Positions 44,792-53,693 are shown, numbered from the stretch's first letter. The stretch is 64,000 nucleotides of DNA from Actinoplanes octamycinicus (GCF_014205225.1 NZ_JACHNB010000001.1:2271001-2335000), one strand, 5' to 3'. Translations and numbers: made by a program. The notes: a model not told the origin generated them from the letters alone.

Positions 44792-45808
44792 TTAGAAGCG
44801 CGGCACCATCGAGGTCAGCAACCGGACCGCGAAACCGGCCAGGCTGGCCACCCCGAGCAGGCCGGGCAGCCAGCCGGCCGGCGCCACGGTGGCGGCGATC
44901 AGGAGGGCGAGGGTCAGGGCCGCCGCGCCGCTCGCGGCCCGCTGCCGGGTGACCACTTCTTTGAGGTACGACCGCAGCACCCGATCCACCCGGTGCAGGA
45001 AGTACCCGGCGTACCCGGCCGGAGCCAGCGCGGCCACCGCGGCCAGCACCCGAGCCCACCCGGGCGAGTCGTCCGCCACCCGCCAGCCCAGGTAGGCGAA
45101 GACCACCATGATGATCGCCGTGTAGATCAGGAACTGCCGCAACGCCGCGTCCAGCAGGTTCCGGCTGGCCTCCTGCCGCGGGTCCGCGCGCAGCGCCGCC
45201 ACCAGCCCGGTCGCGCCCCGGGCCAGCCGGCTCAGCGCGAACGGGTTGCGGTGCACCACGTCGAAGGCGGCCAGCTCGTGCCGGGCCACCGCGTTCTCCG
45301 GGTCCAGCCGGAGCGCGTCGAGCAGCGCCGCCCGGGCCCGCTCCGGCAGGTTCAGCTGCTTCATCACGATGGCGTAGGTGATCCGGAAGTCGGCCTCGTC
45401 CGGGCCCAGCCGGACCGCCTCGCGGGCCGCGTGCTCCGCCTCCACCGACCGGGTGCCCTGCTCCAGCAGCGCCCAGGCCAGCCGGTTGTGCCGGTACGGG
45501 TTGTCCGCCTGCCGGGCCACCGCCTCCCGCGCCGTGCCGATCGCCTCGTCGTGCCGCCCGAGCGCGGTCAGCGTCCGGCTCAGCGCGGTCAGCGCCTCGG
45601 CCGAGCCGGGGGCCTGCCGGACCGCCCGGGTGGCCACCTCGTGCGCCAGCTCGGGTTTCTCCAGCGCCAGCTGGGCGTGCGTCATCAGCACCAGGGCCGG
45701 GAGGTGGTCGGGTTCCGCCGCGAGCACCGGCCCGAGCAGCTCGGCGGCCGCGGCCGGCTCGCCCCGTTGCAGCCGCACCCGGGCCAGCGCGACCGGCTGA
45801 CCGGTCAT
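44792..45808 (-). CDS. TPR-repeat membrane protein
   Basis: 338 aa: TPR units over residues 1-185 (VRLQRGEPAAAAELLGPVLAAEP, LSRTLTALGRHDEAIGTARE and others) followed by three to four hydrophobic helices (about 225-245, 255-275, 295-330). The TPR part resembles that of the next gene downstream, including NPYRHNRLAWALL against NPLWHDRVAWALL, so the pair probably arose by duplication. The ATG shares one base with the stop of the cyclase gene (TGATG). Cytoplasmic TPRs tethered to the membrane would fit a protein-assembly role. Confidence 0.87.
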   Translation of the reverse strand: MTGQPVALARVRLQRGEPAAAAELLGPVLAAEPDHLPALVLMTHAQLALEKPELAHEVATRAVRQAPGSAEALTALSRTLTALGRHDEAIGTAREAVARQADNPYRHNRLAWALLEQGTRSVEAEHAAREAVRLGPDEADFRITYAIVMKQLNLPERARAALLDALRLDPENAVARHELAAFDVVHRNPFALSRLARGATGLVAALRADPRQEASRNLLDAALRQFLIYTAIIMVVFAYLGWRVADDSPGWARVLAAVAALAPAGYAGYFLHRVDRVLRSYLKEVVTRQRAASGAAALTLALLIAATVAPAGWLPGLLGVASLAGFAVRLLTSMVPRF

Positions 45809-46701
45809 CAGGCCGGCACCGTGGCGTACGCCCGCACCGGGAACGTCCCGAAGCCGGCGATCCGCGGCGGCACCGCGGTGAACCGGAAGCCGTGCGGCGG
45901 CAGCGCGGCGAGGTTGGTCAGGTGCTCGACGATCGGGATCCCGGCGGCCAGCAGCAGGCTGTGCGCCGGCCGCTCGCCGTGGGCCTGCGCCGTGATGTCG
46001 TCGATGTTCACCGCGTCGATCCCGACCAGCGCGGCGCCCCGGTCGACCAGGTCCTGCGCACCGTCCCGGGTCAGGTAGGGCGCGTCGACCGCATAGTCCT
46101 TGGTGGCCCAGTGCCGGTCACCGCCGGTGTGCAGCAGCACCGCCCGGCCGGCCACGTCCACCTCGGCCAGCGCCGCGGCGGTGACCCCGCGCGGGCCGCC
46201 GGCCGCCCGGACCACCACGGCGGGCAGCTCGGCGAGCCGGTCCAGCGGCAGCCCGGCCAGGTCCGTCCCGTCCGGGTAGCGGTGGAACGGGCTGTCCAGG
46301 TAGGTCCCGGTGTTGCCGACCAGGGTGATCCGGTCGATGGAGAACTCCGTGCCGGGCGCGTACCGGTCGCGCGACTCGGCGTGGCTGAGGTACCGGCTGA
46401 TCCGCGGGCCGGGCAGCCCCGGATAGGTGGTCAGCCCGTCCCGGATCACGTGGCTCAGCTCGACGAACCGGGTCGGCGGCCGGCGTGGCCCGGGGATCAC
46501 CGCCGGCTCGCCGAAGACCCGGACCGCGCTCAGCCGCGCCCGGTCGACCGGACGCGGCGCGAGCAGGGCGATCAGCCGTTCGGTGATCTCCGCCTCGGTG
46601 ACGTCGGGATGCGGCACGTCCACCTGGAAGCGCCGGGCGCTCAGGTCACCGCCGTCGGTGAAGGTGACCTCCGCGTCGAACTCGGCCCGATACCGCAGCA
46701 C
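45808..46701 (-). CDS. Cyclase-family metal-dependent hydrolase
   Basis: 297 aa of the PF04199 (kynurenine formamidase-like) family. After an extra N-terminal region of about 75 residues comes FVELSHVIRDGLTTYPGLPGP, then GNTGTYLDSPFHRYPDG, the family metal motif with two changes: the usual HxGTHxDxPxH reads NTGTYLDSPFH, so two His positions are Asn and Tyr. LHTGGDRHW and LVGIDAVNIDDI complete the fold. The altered form seems to be a subgroup rather than a single broken gene, but metal binding may differ. GTG start. Confidence 0.85.
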   Translation of the reverse strand: MLRYRAEFDAEVTFTDGGDLSARRFQVDVPHPDVTEAEITERLIALLAPRPVDRARLSAVRVFGEPAVIPGPRRPPTRFVELSHVIRDGLTTYPGLPGPRISRYLSHAESRDRYAPGTEFSIDRITLVGNTGTYLDSPFHRYPDGTDLAGLPLDRLAELPAVVVRAAGGPRGVTAAALAEVDVAGRAVLLHTGGDRHWATKDYAVDAPYLTRDGAQDLVDRGAALVGIDAVNIDDITAQAHGERPAHSLLLAAGIPIVEHLTNLAALPPHGFRFTAVPPRIAGFGTFPVRAYATVPA

Positions 46702-46716
46702 GTGCGCCTCCTGACA

Positions 46717-47304
46717 TCAGGACAGGCCGATCACGCCCTCGGCGATCAGCCAGATGCCGAAGATAGCGAAAAGTGCCGCCGCGCCCCACTTGATGATGTG
46801 CTCCGGTAGGTGTTTACCGAGCATCCGGCCGACCAGGATGGCCAGCGCGTCGGCGGCCACCATGCCGATCGTGGAGCCCAGCCAGGTGCCGAACCAGCCG
46901 TACTGGGTGGCCAGGGTGATCGTCGCCAGCATGGTCTTGTCGCCCAGCTCGGCCAGGAAGAAGGCGCCGCCGACGGCCAGGATCGCCGAGCCGGTGGAGC
47001 GCTCCGCCTTGTTCTTCTCGTCGTCGGTGAGCTTGTCGCCGCGCAGCGTCCAGGCGCCGAAGGCGAGGAAGGCGACGCCGGCGATCAGCGAGATCCAGTC
47101 GGTCGGCAGGGTCGCCCCGAGGAAGTATCCGACGCCGACCGAGACCAGGTGGACCAGCGCGGTGGCCGCGGTGATCCCGATCAGCACCGGGATCGGTTTG
47201 AAGCGGGTGGCGAAGGTCATCGCCATGAGCTGGGACTTGTCGCCGAGCTCGGCGACGAAGATGACCGCGAAGCTGACGCCCAGCGCGGTGAGGAAAACTT
47301 CCAC
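46717..47304 (-). CDS. TMEM165/GDT1-family manganese exporter
   Basis: 195 aa, six helices in two halves, each with the family ExGDKS/T motif: FVAELGDKSQLMAMTFATRF near the N-terminus and FFLAELGDKTMLATITLATQY in the second half. Members move Mn2+ (and Ca2+) out of the cytoplasm. The GTG at 47304 has GGGAG 6 bases upstream; an earlier in-frame codon at 47325 is less likely. A yybP-ykoY manganese riboswitch precedes it, which strongly supports the Mn role and tells how it is regulated. Confidence 0.93.
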   Translation of the reverse strand: MEVFLTALGVSFAVIFVAELGDKSQLMAMTFATRFKPIPVLIGITAATALVHLVSVGVGYFLGATLPTDWISLIAGVAFLAFGAWTLRGDKLTDDEKNKAERSTGSAILAVGGAFFLAELGDKTMLATITLATQYGWFGTWLGSTIGMVAADALAILVGRMLGKHLPEHIIKWGAAALFAIFGIWLIAEGVIGLS

Positions 47305-47382
47305 AGATAACTCCCGGTGAAGCACGACCGGGTTTCAGACGCAGGGCGACCTCGACCCGGCCGTCCGATTGGAACAGCCTGG

Positions 47383-47480
47383 TCGAAGGTCTCGCTCGCC
47401 TCGGTGTGAGGCCGCGCGGCCGGACGGTCCGTGGAACGTCAGTATGTCGACCGCGACATTGGGAGCTACTCCCCTTCGCG
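47383..47480 (-). ncRNA. yybP-ykoY manganese riboswitch
   Basis: On the transcribed (minus) strand the 5' part reads CGCGAAGGGGAGTAGCTCCC and the 3' part GCGAGCGAGACCTTCG, which are the two conserved ends of this class; P1 pairs CGAAGG (47478-47473) with CCTTCG (47389-47384). The inner arm has GTCGCGGTCGAC and CCGTCCGGCCGCGCGGCC. It ends about 80 bases before the start codon of the TMEM165-type exporter. In this class Mn2+ binding turns expression on. The segment after it can pair CCGGGT with ACCCGG ahead of the ribosome site, so translational control is possible. Confidence 0.9.
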
Positions 47481-47552
47481 AGATCGACTCTACCCGAACA
47501 GCAGCGGAGCCCGGCGGCGAGATACGTCACCGGGCCCCGCTGTCCGCGAACC

Positions 47553-49142
47553 TCAGCGGCCGATCAGCCGCTGCAGGCGCATCCGGTCGGCCGGTCCGGC
47601 CGAGCGCTTGAGTGCCGGCTGACCCGGGTCCGGCGGGGTGAGCGGCTTGCACTGCTTGTCCGAGCGGTCGCCCCGGGCCCGCGCCGGCAGCGCGCCGGTG
47701 GCCAGGTAGTCGGCGACCGCGTCGTCCACGCACGCGTTGCCGAACAGCGACCCGGCGTGCGTGGTGCCGTTCACCCCCTCGATCAGCGCGGCGCGCGGGA
47801 ACCGCCGCCGCACCTCGAGGCTCCCGGAGTACGGCGTGGCCGCGTCCAGCGTCTCGCTGAGCAGCAGGATCGGCGGCACCTTCGACCCGTCCACCCGGGC
47901 CGCCGGCTTCGCGGGCGCGGCCCAGTGCCGGCACGGCGCGTTGTACCAGGCGTTGCCCCAGGTCTCGAACGGCGCCCGGTGGTGGACCCGCCAGTTCTCC
48001 CTGGACCAGGTCGACCAGGACGCCGGCCAGGGCGCGTCGGTGCACTGCACGGCCAGGTAGATCGCGTAGTTGTTGTCGCTGCCCGGGGTCTGCGGGTTGT
48101 TGTCGTCGTAGAGCTTCTTCAGCCCGGCCGGGTCCTTCTTGGTGACCCAGCTGGAGAACGCCTGCCCGACCTGCTCCCAGCCGAAGATGTAGTAGCCGGG
48201 CTGCAGGAAGATGTCGGTCAGCTCGGCCGGGCCGATCACCCCGCCGGCCGGCTTGGCGCCCAGCGCGGCGAGCTGGCGGTAATAGAGCTGCTCGACCGCC
48301 TTGCGGGTCCGGCCCAGGTGGTAGACGGCGTCGTGGTCGGCCAGCCAGCGGAAGTAGATCTTGATGTTCCGGTCGAACGCGATGTCCTGGTCCAGGTTCG
48401 ACTGCCACCAGATCCGGCCCGGGTTGACGTTGCCGTCCAGCACCATCCGGCGCACCCGCTCCGGGAACCGGGTCGCGTAGACCTGACCGAGGTAGGTCCC
48501 GTAGGAGAAGCCGTAGAAGCTGACCTTCTCGGCGCCCAGCGCCTGCCGGATGCTGTCGATGTCCCGGACCGAGTCCTCGGTGCGCAGGTGCCGCAGCAGC
48601 GCCCCGCCGGCCTTGGCGCAGTCCGCCGCGTACTTGCGGCTGCGGGCGTGCCAGGCGGCCTCGATCGCCGGGGTGACCGGCACGTAGGCCGGCCGGCGGT
48701 ACCCGGCGTAGTCACTGTCGCAGGTCAGCTTGGGCTTGCTGGCGCCGACCCCGCGCGGGTCGAAGCCGATCCAGTCGTAGCCGGCGCCGGCCTGTTTCGG
48801 CACGTGCGAGCCGAGCGTGGCCATGCCCCGCCCGGCGCCGCCCGGCCCGCCCGGGTTGACCAGGATCGGGCCCTGGTACTTGTCGGCCGGCACGGTGTGC
48901 TTGACCCGGGCGACGGCCAGCTCGATGGTGGCGCCGCCGGGGTTCGCGTAGTCCATCGGCACGGTGACGAACCCGCACTCCGCGCCCTGCGCCTTGAGCG
49001 AGGTGTCGGTGCAGGGGCTCCACACGATCGGCGCCGGCTTGTAGCTCGGGGCGCCGCGTGGTGGCGCCGCCTCCGCCGAGGTGACCGCGGCGCCCACCGC
49101 GCCGAGCACGACCACGGTCGCGGCCGCCCAGATTCTCTTCAT
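47553..49142 (-). CDS. Secreted S33 tripeptidyl aminopeptidase-like alpha/beta hydrolase
   Basis: 529 aa serine hydrolase. Signal peptide MKRIWAAATVVVLGAVGAAV cleaved after SAEAA. Nucleophile Ser in FYGFSYGTYLGQVYATRFP, oxyanion region LVNPGGPGGAGRGMA, acidic residue in SETLDAATPYSGS, His in NGTTHAGSLFG inside the C-terminal TAP-like domain. Such enzymes cleave tripeptides from exported proteins in Streptomyces. ATG at 49142 has GAGGGG six bases upstream. Single-gene unit between the riboswitch-controlled exporter and the MFS gene. Confidence 0.93.
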   Translation of the reverse strand: MKRIWAAATVVVLGAVGAAVTSAEAAPPRGAPSYKPAPIVWSPCTDTSLKAQGAECGFVTVPMDYANPGGATIELAVARVKHTVPADKYQGPILVNPGGPGGAGRGMATLGSHVPKQAGAGYDWIGFDPRGVGASKPKLTCDSDYAGYRRPAYVPVTPAIEAAWHARSRKYAADCAKAGGALLRHLRTEDSVRDIDSIRQALGAEKVSFYGFSYGTYLGQVYATRFPERVRRMVLDGNVNPGRIWWQSNLDQDIAFDRNIKIYFRWLADHDAVYHLGRTRKAVEQLYYRQLAALGAKPAGGVIGPAELTDIFLQPGYYIFGWEQVGQAFSSWVTKKDPAGLKKLYDDNNPQTPGSDNNYAIYLAVQCTDAPWPASWSTWSRENWRVHHRAPFETWGNAWYNAPCRHWAAPAKPAARVDGSKVPPILLLSETLDAATPYSGSLEVRRRFPRAALIEGVNGTTHAGSLFGNACVDDAVADYLATGALPARARGDRSDKQCKPLTPPDPGQPALKRSAGPADRMRLQRLIGR

Positions 49143-49234
49143 GCCTCGCCCCTCGGTGTCCGATTCGCCCCATATGCTGAAGCGTTCTCGGGCACTTTCC
49201 ACCTGTCCACGCCGACGGTGGCCCCCGAAAGGGA

Positions 49235-50434
49235 TCAGGAGCGGCGCCGGGTCAGCAGCGCCAGCAGGCCCAGGGCGGCGACGATCGTGCCGTACCAGAG
49301 CGCGGTGGTGTGCAGCCCGATCCGGGTGGCGGCCTGCCCGGCGATCACCGCGGGGATGCTCAGCGCCGCGTACGAGATGGTCAGCGCCACCGCCAGCAGC
49401 TCGCCCCGCTCGTGCGGCGCGGCGATCCGGGCGAGCGTGCTGAACGAGGCCAGCGACGCCGCCCCGAACCCGGCCCCGGCGATCACCGTGCCCGCGGTGG
49501 CCAGCGCCAGGCTGCCGGTGACCAGCCCGGCCACCCCGAGCGCGCCGCCGGTCAGCAGCCCGGCCCCGGCGATGGTCAGCACCCGGGCGGTGGCCACCCC
49601 GCGCAGCAGGAACGAGGTGATCGCCCCGGTGCCGGTGACCAGCGCGACCACCAGGCCGGCCAGCAGGTGGTCGTGGACGCCGAACGCCTCGGACGCCACC
49701 GACGGGCCGAGCGACAGGTAGAGCCCGCCCAGCGCCCAGCTCGCCACGATGATCGGGACCAGCGCGAACAGGTCGCCACGCAGCCGGGCCGGCACCCCGA
49801 GCCGGGGGATCAGCGAGGCGGCGGCGCCCGGCCGGCGGACCGAGGTCTCCGGCATCCCGGCGACCGCCAGGCCGGCGATCACCATGGCGGTGAGCAGCAC
49901 CGCGTAGACCAGGTGGGTGGGGAACGGCGCGAACTCGACCAGCGCGCCGGCCCCGAACGCGCCCAGCCCCAGCCCGGCCACCGGCGCGAGGCCGCTGATC
50001 AGGCCGGCCCGGCCGGGCGCGTGCGCCGGATTCAGGTCGATCAGCGTGGCGCCCAGCGTGCTGAGCGCGGCGCCGGTCGCCACGCCCTGCACGATCCGGG
50101 CCACCAGCAGCACGGACACGTCGCCGGCGGTCAGGAAGAGGACCAGCGCGACGGCCTCCAGCAGGATCGCGCCGGCCAGCACCGGGCGGCGGCCGACGTG
50201 GTCGGAGAGCGCGCCGGCGGTGAGCAGGGTGGCGATCAGGGCGACCACGTAGACCGCGAAGATCACCGTCAACATCGCCGGGGAGAAGCCCCAGAGCTGC
50301 TGGTAGACGACGTAGAGCGGGGACGGGACGGCGGAGGCGGCGGCGAACGTCACCAGGATGGCGGCGATCGCGGTGAACGCGGCGGGCCGGCTCAACCGGG
50401 CCGGTGCGACGGTGCGCTCGGCGACGACGGTCAT
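49235..50434 (-). CDS. MFS transporter (12-TM drug efflux type)
   Basis: 399 aa with twelve hydrophobic segments. VPSPLYVVYQQLWGFSPAML near helix 1, TAGALSDHVGRRPVLAGAIL (MFS loop 2-3), and LAPVAGLGLGAFGAGALVEF (motif C) mark a drug:H+ antiporter. ATG at 50434, in the divergent gap with the TetR gene at 50521 that holds a very large palindrome overlapping the presumed promoters. Control by that TetR is highly likely. Substrate unknown. Confidence 0.92.
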   Translation of the reverse strand: MTVVAERTVAPARLSRPAAFTAIAAILVTFAAASAVPSPLYVVYQQLWGFSPAMLTVIFAVYVVALIATLLTAGALSDHVGRRPVLAGAILLEAVALVLFLTAGDVSVLLVARIVQGVATGAALSTLGATLIDLNPAHAPGRAGLISGLAPVAGLGLGAFGAGALVEFAPFPTHLVYAVLLTAMVIAGLAVAGMPETSVRRPGAAASLIPRLGVPARLRGDLFALVPIIVASWALGGLYLSLGPSVASEAFGVHDHLLAGLVVALVTGTGAITSFLLRGVATARVLTIAGAGLLTGGALGVAGLVTGSLALATAGTVIAGAGFGAASLASFSTLARIAAPHERGELLAVALTISYAALSIPAVIAGQAATRIGLHTTALWYGTIVAALGLLALLTRRRS

Positions 50435-50454
50435 GAGGAATCCCCCAGTGATTG

Positions 50455-50508
50455 AACAGACAGGTCTGTCTAGTTGTCTGACGCAGACACTAGACAGACC
50501 TGTCTGTT
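50455..50508. promoter_or_regulatory. Large palindromic operator between MFS and TetR genes
   Basis: AACAGACAGGTCTGTCTAG (50455-50473) is repeated as its exact reverse complement at 50490-50508, and the spacer itself contains TGTCTG-ACG-CAGACA (50475-50489). The whole is a 54-bp palindrome broken by one extra T. Each 19-bp arm contains AGACA-N4-TGTCT, so two outer dimer sites and one inner half-size site can be read. Location in the divergent pump/TetR gap fits the TetR operator. Confidence 0.85.
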
Positions 50509-50520
50509 ACCGTCAATCGC

Positions 50521-51093
50521 ATGTCAGTCGCGTCACCCCGCCGGTCGGCCCGCGAGCGCCTGCTGGCTGCCGCCGACGAGCTCTTCTACGCCGAGGGCGT
50601 GCACACCGTGGGCATCGACCGGGTGATCGAGCGCGCCGGGGTCGCCAAGGCGTCCCTCTACTCCGCGTTCGGCAACAAGGACGGCCTGGTCCGGGCCTAT
50701 CTGCAGGGGCGGCACGAGGAGCGCCAGGCGCGCATCCTGCGCCGCGTCCACGCCCACGACGATCCGCGTGACCGGCTGCTCGCCGTCTTCGACTCGCTCG
50801 CCGAGTCGGCCGCCAAGCCCGGCTTCCGCGGCTGCGCCTTCTACAACGCCGGCGCCGAGGCCGACCCGCACGGCGTGGTCCGCGAGGAGTCCGACGCCAG
50901 CCGCGCCTGGACCCGGCAGCTCTTCACCGACCTGGCCCGGGAGGCCGGCGCGCCGGACCCGGCCGCGCTCGCCGCCCAGCTGGTCATCCTCTACGACGGC
51001 GCGATGGTCGGTGCCCGCCAGGACCCCGGCCCGGCCGCCGTGCACCAGGCGCGGGTGATCGCCGCCGCCCTGCTCGACGCCGCGACCGGGTGA
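50521..51093 (+). CDS. TetR-family transcriptional regulator
   Basis: 190 aa. HTH at about residues 12-58: ARERLLAAADELFYAEGVHTVGIDRVIERAGVAKASLYSAFGNKDGLV, the classical TetR N-terminal domain. The C-terminal domain (about 75-188) has GFRGCAFYNAGAEA, common in TetR proteins of the YxaF/LmrA_A type that control drug pumps. Divergent from the MFS gene with 86 bp between starts, filled by a 54-bp palindrome. Likely represses itself and the pump until a ligand binds. Confidence 0.93.
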   Translation: MSVASPRRSARERLLAAADELFYAEGVHTVGIDRVIERAGVAKASLYSAFGNKDGLVRAYLQGRHEERQARILRRVHAHDDPRDRLLAVFDSLAESAAKPGFRGCAFYNAGAEADPHGVVREESDASRAWTRQLFTDLAREAGAPDPAALAAQLVILYDGAMVGARQDPGPAAVHQARVIAAALLDAATG

Positions 51094-51180
51094 CCCTCCC
51101 AGGATCAAGACCACTTTCCGGTACGCCCACCCGTACCGAAAATCGGCTTTGATCTCGATCTGGTGGCCGCCTCGTCAAGC

Positions 51181-51335
51181 GTCCCGCGTTCCCGCGACCA
51201 TCCGGTCCCGCGTTCCCGCAACCGTCCAGTCCCGCGTTCCCGCAACCATCCGGTCCCGCGTTCCCGCAACCATCCGGTCCCGCGTTCCCGCAACCATCCG
51301 GTCCCGTGCTCCCGCAACCATCCAGTCCCGCCCTC
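51181..51335. repeat. Tandem array of a 24-bp unit (six copies plus part)
   Basis: Units beginning GTCCCGCGTTCCCGC start at 51181, 51205, 51229, 51253, 51277 and 51301 with a degenerate seventh at 51325. They differ at one to three bases, the middle copies being identical. As 24 is a multiple of three, both strands stay open: the minus strand reads GTGWLRER repeatedly and the plus strand VPRSRNHP. There are no spacers, so not CRISPR. It fills the gap between the TetR gene and the end of the MFS gene at 51424. Confidence 0.95.
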
Positions 51336-51421
51336 CCCAGGGGGCCTCCCCGAGGACAGTGTGGCGCGGAACGGCGGCTCCGCGCGGCGAGGTTGTGGAC
51401 GGCGCGCTGGTGTGGACAACC
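51325..51421. repeat. Dispersed intergenic element, copy 1, with DnaA-box-like pair
   Basis: Layout GTCCCGCCC, CCCCAGGGGG, CCCCGAGGACAGTGTG, then TTGTGGACGGCGCGCTGGTG and TGTGGACAACC. The same order recurs at 60057-60157. TGTGGACAA at 51411-51419 is the exact complement of the actinomycete DnaA box TTGTCCACA; a weaker TGTGGACGG lies 17 bp before it. Confidence 0.65.
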
Positions 51422-51423
51422 GG

Positions 51424-53220
51424 TCACTCCCGGATCGCGGGCTTCTCCAGCGGCTCCGGGATCCGCGCGGCGCTCTGCAGCGGCTGCGCCTCGGCCAGCT
51501 CCGCGCTGACCTTCGCCTCGTCCGCCACGAATTCCCCGGACGCGGCCCGGCCGGCGGCCGGTGCGGCGATGGACCGGCTGCGGACCAGTGACGCCAGCGC
51601 GCCGAGCACGGCCATCCCGATCGCCATCCAGAAGACCACCACCAGGCCGTCGTGGAACGGGTCGGCGATCAGCCGGGGGAAGAACTCCAGGCCGGTCAGG
51701 GTGGCCGCGTTGTCCGGCGGCAGCGCGCCCAGCACCGACGGCCCGAGCAGTTCGGCGATCGGGTTGTAGCCGAGGAACGCGGCGAACAGCGTGCCGACCG
51801 GCGGGATCTGCGCGGCGTTGGTGGCCACGTCGGCCGGCACGCCCTGCGCGGTGAGCCCGGCGTGCAGGCTGGCCGGCAGCGAGTCGGAGAGACCGGCCAC
51901 CATCAGCGAGAAGAAGACGCCGATGGAGAGCACCTGCCCGGCGTTCATGAAGGTGGCCCGCATGCCGGAGGCCGCGCCGCGCATGTTCGCCGGGACGCTG
52001 GACATCAGCAGCGCGGTGTTCGGCGCGGAGAACAGGCCGCCGCCCAGGCCGTTGATGAAGATCAGCACGGCGAACACCGGGTAGCCGAAGTCGCCCGGGA
52101 CGAGCAGCAGCCCGGCGAACGACGCGGCCATCACCAGCAGGCCGCCGGCCGCGAACGGGCGGGCGCCGAACCGGTCGGAGAGGAACCCGGCGAGCGGGCC
52201 GGCGACCAGGAAGCCGATGGTCAGCGGGACCAGGTAGATGCCGGCCCAGAGCGGGGTCTGCTCGTAGTCGTAGCCGTGCAGCGGCAGCCAGATCCCCTGC
52301 AACCAGATGATCAGCATGAACTGCAGGCCGCCGCGGGCCACGCTGGCCAGCAGGTTCGCCAGGTTGCCGCCGGTGAACGCGGCGTCGCGGAACAGCTTGA
52401 GCGGGAACATCGGCTCGGCCACCCGGGTCTCGATGATCCCGAAGAGCACCAGCACCAGCGCGCCGCCGATCAGCCCGGCCAGCACCCACGGGTTGGTCCA
52501 GCCCTGGGTGTGCCCGCCGTACGGCTGGATGCCGTAGGTGATCGCGACCAGCACCGCGGTCAGGCCGAGCGCGAACGTGGCGTTGCCCCACCAGTCGATC
52601 CGGGCCTGCCGCCGGGCCCCGGTGTCGTGCAGCGACCGGTACGCCCAGACCGCCCCGGCGATGCCGAGCGGGATGTTCACCCAGAACACCGAGCGCCAGT
52701 CCCACTCGGCCAGCACCCCACCGGCGACCAGGCCGATGAACGAGCCGGCCAGCGCCGAGACGATGTTGACGCCGAGCGCCATGCCGCGCTGCTCGGCCGG
52801 GAACGCGTCGGTGATGATCGCGGCCGAGTTGGCCATCAGCATGGCGCCGCCGATCGCCTGCAGCACCCGCCAGCCGATCAGCCAGACGGCGCCGCCGCCC
52901 CCGTGGAACGGGTCGACGGAGAGGATGACCGAGGTGAGCGCGAAGATGGCGAAGCCGACGTTGTAGATCTTGACCCGGCCGTACATGTCGCCGAGCCGGC
53001 CCAGGGTGACCACCAGCACCGCGGTGACCAGCATGTAGCCCATCAGCATCCAGAGCAGGTAGCTGACGTTGCCTGGGGCGAGCGGGTTGATGCCGATGCC
53101 CTTGAAGATGGCGGGCAGCGAGATCAGCACGATGGACGAGTTGATCGTCGCGAGCAGGTTGCCGAGCGTGGTGTTGGAGAGCGCGACCCACTTGTAGCGC
53201 GGATGATCCACGGCGAGCAT
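51424..53220 (-). CDS. MFS transporter, DHA2 family, long form
   Basis: 598 aa. MFS signature loops: [21 protein letters not shown] in helix 1, [18 protein letters not shown], and [19 protein letters not shown] (motif C). Fourteen helices, a 60-residue extracytoplasmic insertion before the last pair (about 455-520), and a charged C-terminal tail rich in Glu/Ala. It is the second gene of an operon with the MarR regulator, whose stop lies 4 bp upstream of the ATG. Regulation of the pump by MarR is the usual arrangement. Confidence 0.92.
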   Translation of the reverse strand: MLAVDHPRYKWVALSNTTLGNLLATINSSIVLISLPAIFKGIGINPLAPGNVSYLLWMLMGYMLVTAVLVVTLGRLGDMYGRVKIYNVGFAIFALTSVILSVDPFHGGGGAVWLIGWRVLQAIGGAMLMANSAAIITDAFPAEQRGMALGVNIVSALAGSFIGLVAGGVLAEWDWRSVFWVNIPLGIAGAVWAYRSLHDTGARRQARIDWWGNATFALGLTAVLVAITYGIQPYGGHTQGWTNPWVLAGLIGGALVLVLFGIIETRVAEPMFPLKLFRDAAFTGGNLANLLASVARGGLQFMLIIWLQGIWLPLHGYDYEQTPLWAGIYLVPLTIGFLVAGPLAGFLSDRFGARPFAAGGLLVMAASFAGLLLVPGDFGYPVFAVLIFINGLGGGLFSAPNTALLMSSVPANMRGAASGMRATFMNAGQVLSIGVFFSLMVAGLSDSLPASLHAGLTAQGVPADVATNAAQIPPVGTLFAAFLGYNPIAELLGPSVLGALPPDNAATLTGLEFFPRLIADPFHDGLVVVFWMAIGMAVLGALASLVRSRSIAAPAAGRAASGEFVADEAKVSAELAEAQPLQSAARIPEPLEKPAIRE

Positions 53221-53224
53221 GCGA

Positions 53225-53665
53225 TCAGTCCTTCCGGGTGTCCATGAGCAGGTCGTTCAGCCGGTCCAGGGCGGGCAGCGCGGCGACGATCGCGGCCCGG
53301 TCGGCCTCCGGGAGCCGGTTCAGCACCTCGGCGAGCGCCTCGGCGCGCCCGGCCCGGCGCTTAGCCACCGCGTCCCGTCCGGCGTCGGTGATGCCGACGA
53401 CCACCGCCCGGCCGTCCGCCGGGTCGCTGCCCCGGCTGGCCAGCCCGTCCCGCTCCAGGCGGGTGACCAGCTGGGTCATCGCCGGCTGGGTCACCCCCTC
53501 GGGGCCGTGCAGCTCGCAGAGCCGGTGCGGCCCGGAGCGCTCCAGGCGGGCCAGCGTGGAGGCGGCGGTGAGGCTGAGCTCGCTGCGCGGCGTGATCCGC
53601 CGCAGGCCGGCGTAGAGACGTTCGAAGGTGGTCGCGACGGCCGCGTCCTCGTTCGGGGTGCGCAC
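53225..53665 (-). CDS. MarR-family transcriptional regulator
   Basis: 146 aa winged-helix protein. The recognition region is [45 protein letters not shown] (about residues 48-93), with the wing sequence DPADGRAV typical of MarR. Dimerisation helices lie at both ends. GTG start at 53665. An AT-rich imperfect inverted repeat lies just upstream. It is the first gene of the pump operon and divergent from the unknown gene at 53773. Confidence 0.93.
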   Translation of the reverse strand: MRTPNEDAAVATTFERLYAGLRRITPRSELSLTAASTLARLERSGPHRLCELHGPEGVTQPAMTQLVTRLERDGLASRGSDPADGRAVVVGITDAGRDAVAKRRAGRAEALAEVLNRLPEADRAAIVAALPALDRLNDLLMDTRKD

Positions 53666-53672
53666 CCCGAAT

Positions 53673-53693
53673 TTATATCACCTACTTATACAA
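53673..53693. promoter_or_regulatory. AT-rich imperfect inverted repeat upstream of marR-type gene
   Basis: TTATAT-N9-ATACAA, arms matching at five of six bases, in a short AT-rich stretch that is conspicuous against the surrounding GC. It lies 7 bp before the MarR GTG and could be both its -10 region and operator. Confidence 0.4.

Noticed and set aside
51163-51591. Plus-strand frame of VPRSRNHP repeats
   Set aside because: Product of the 24-bp array; the end runs antisense into the MFS gene.
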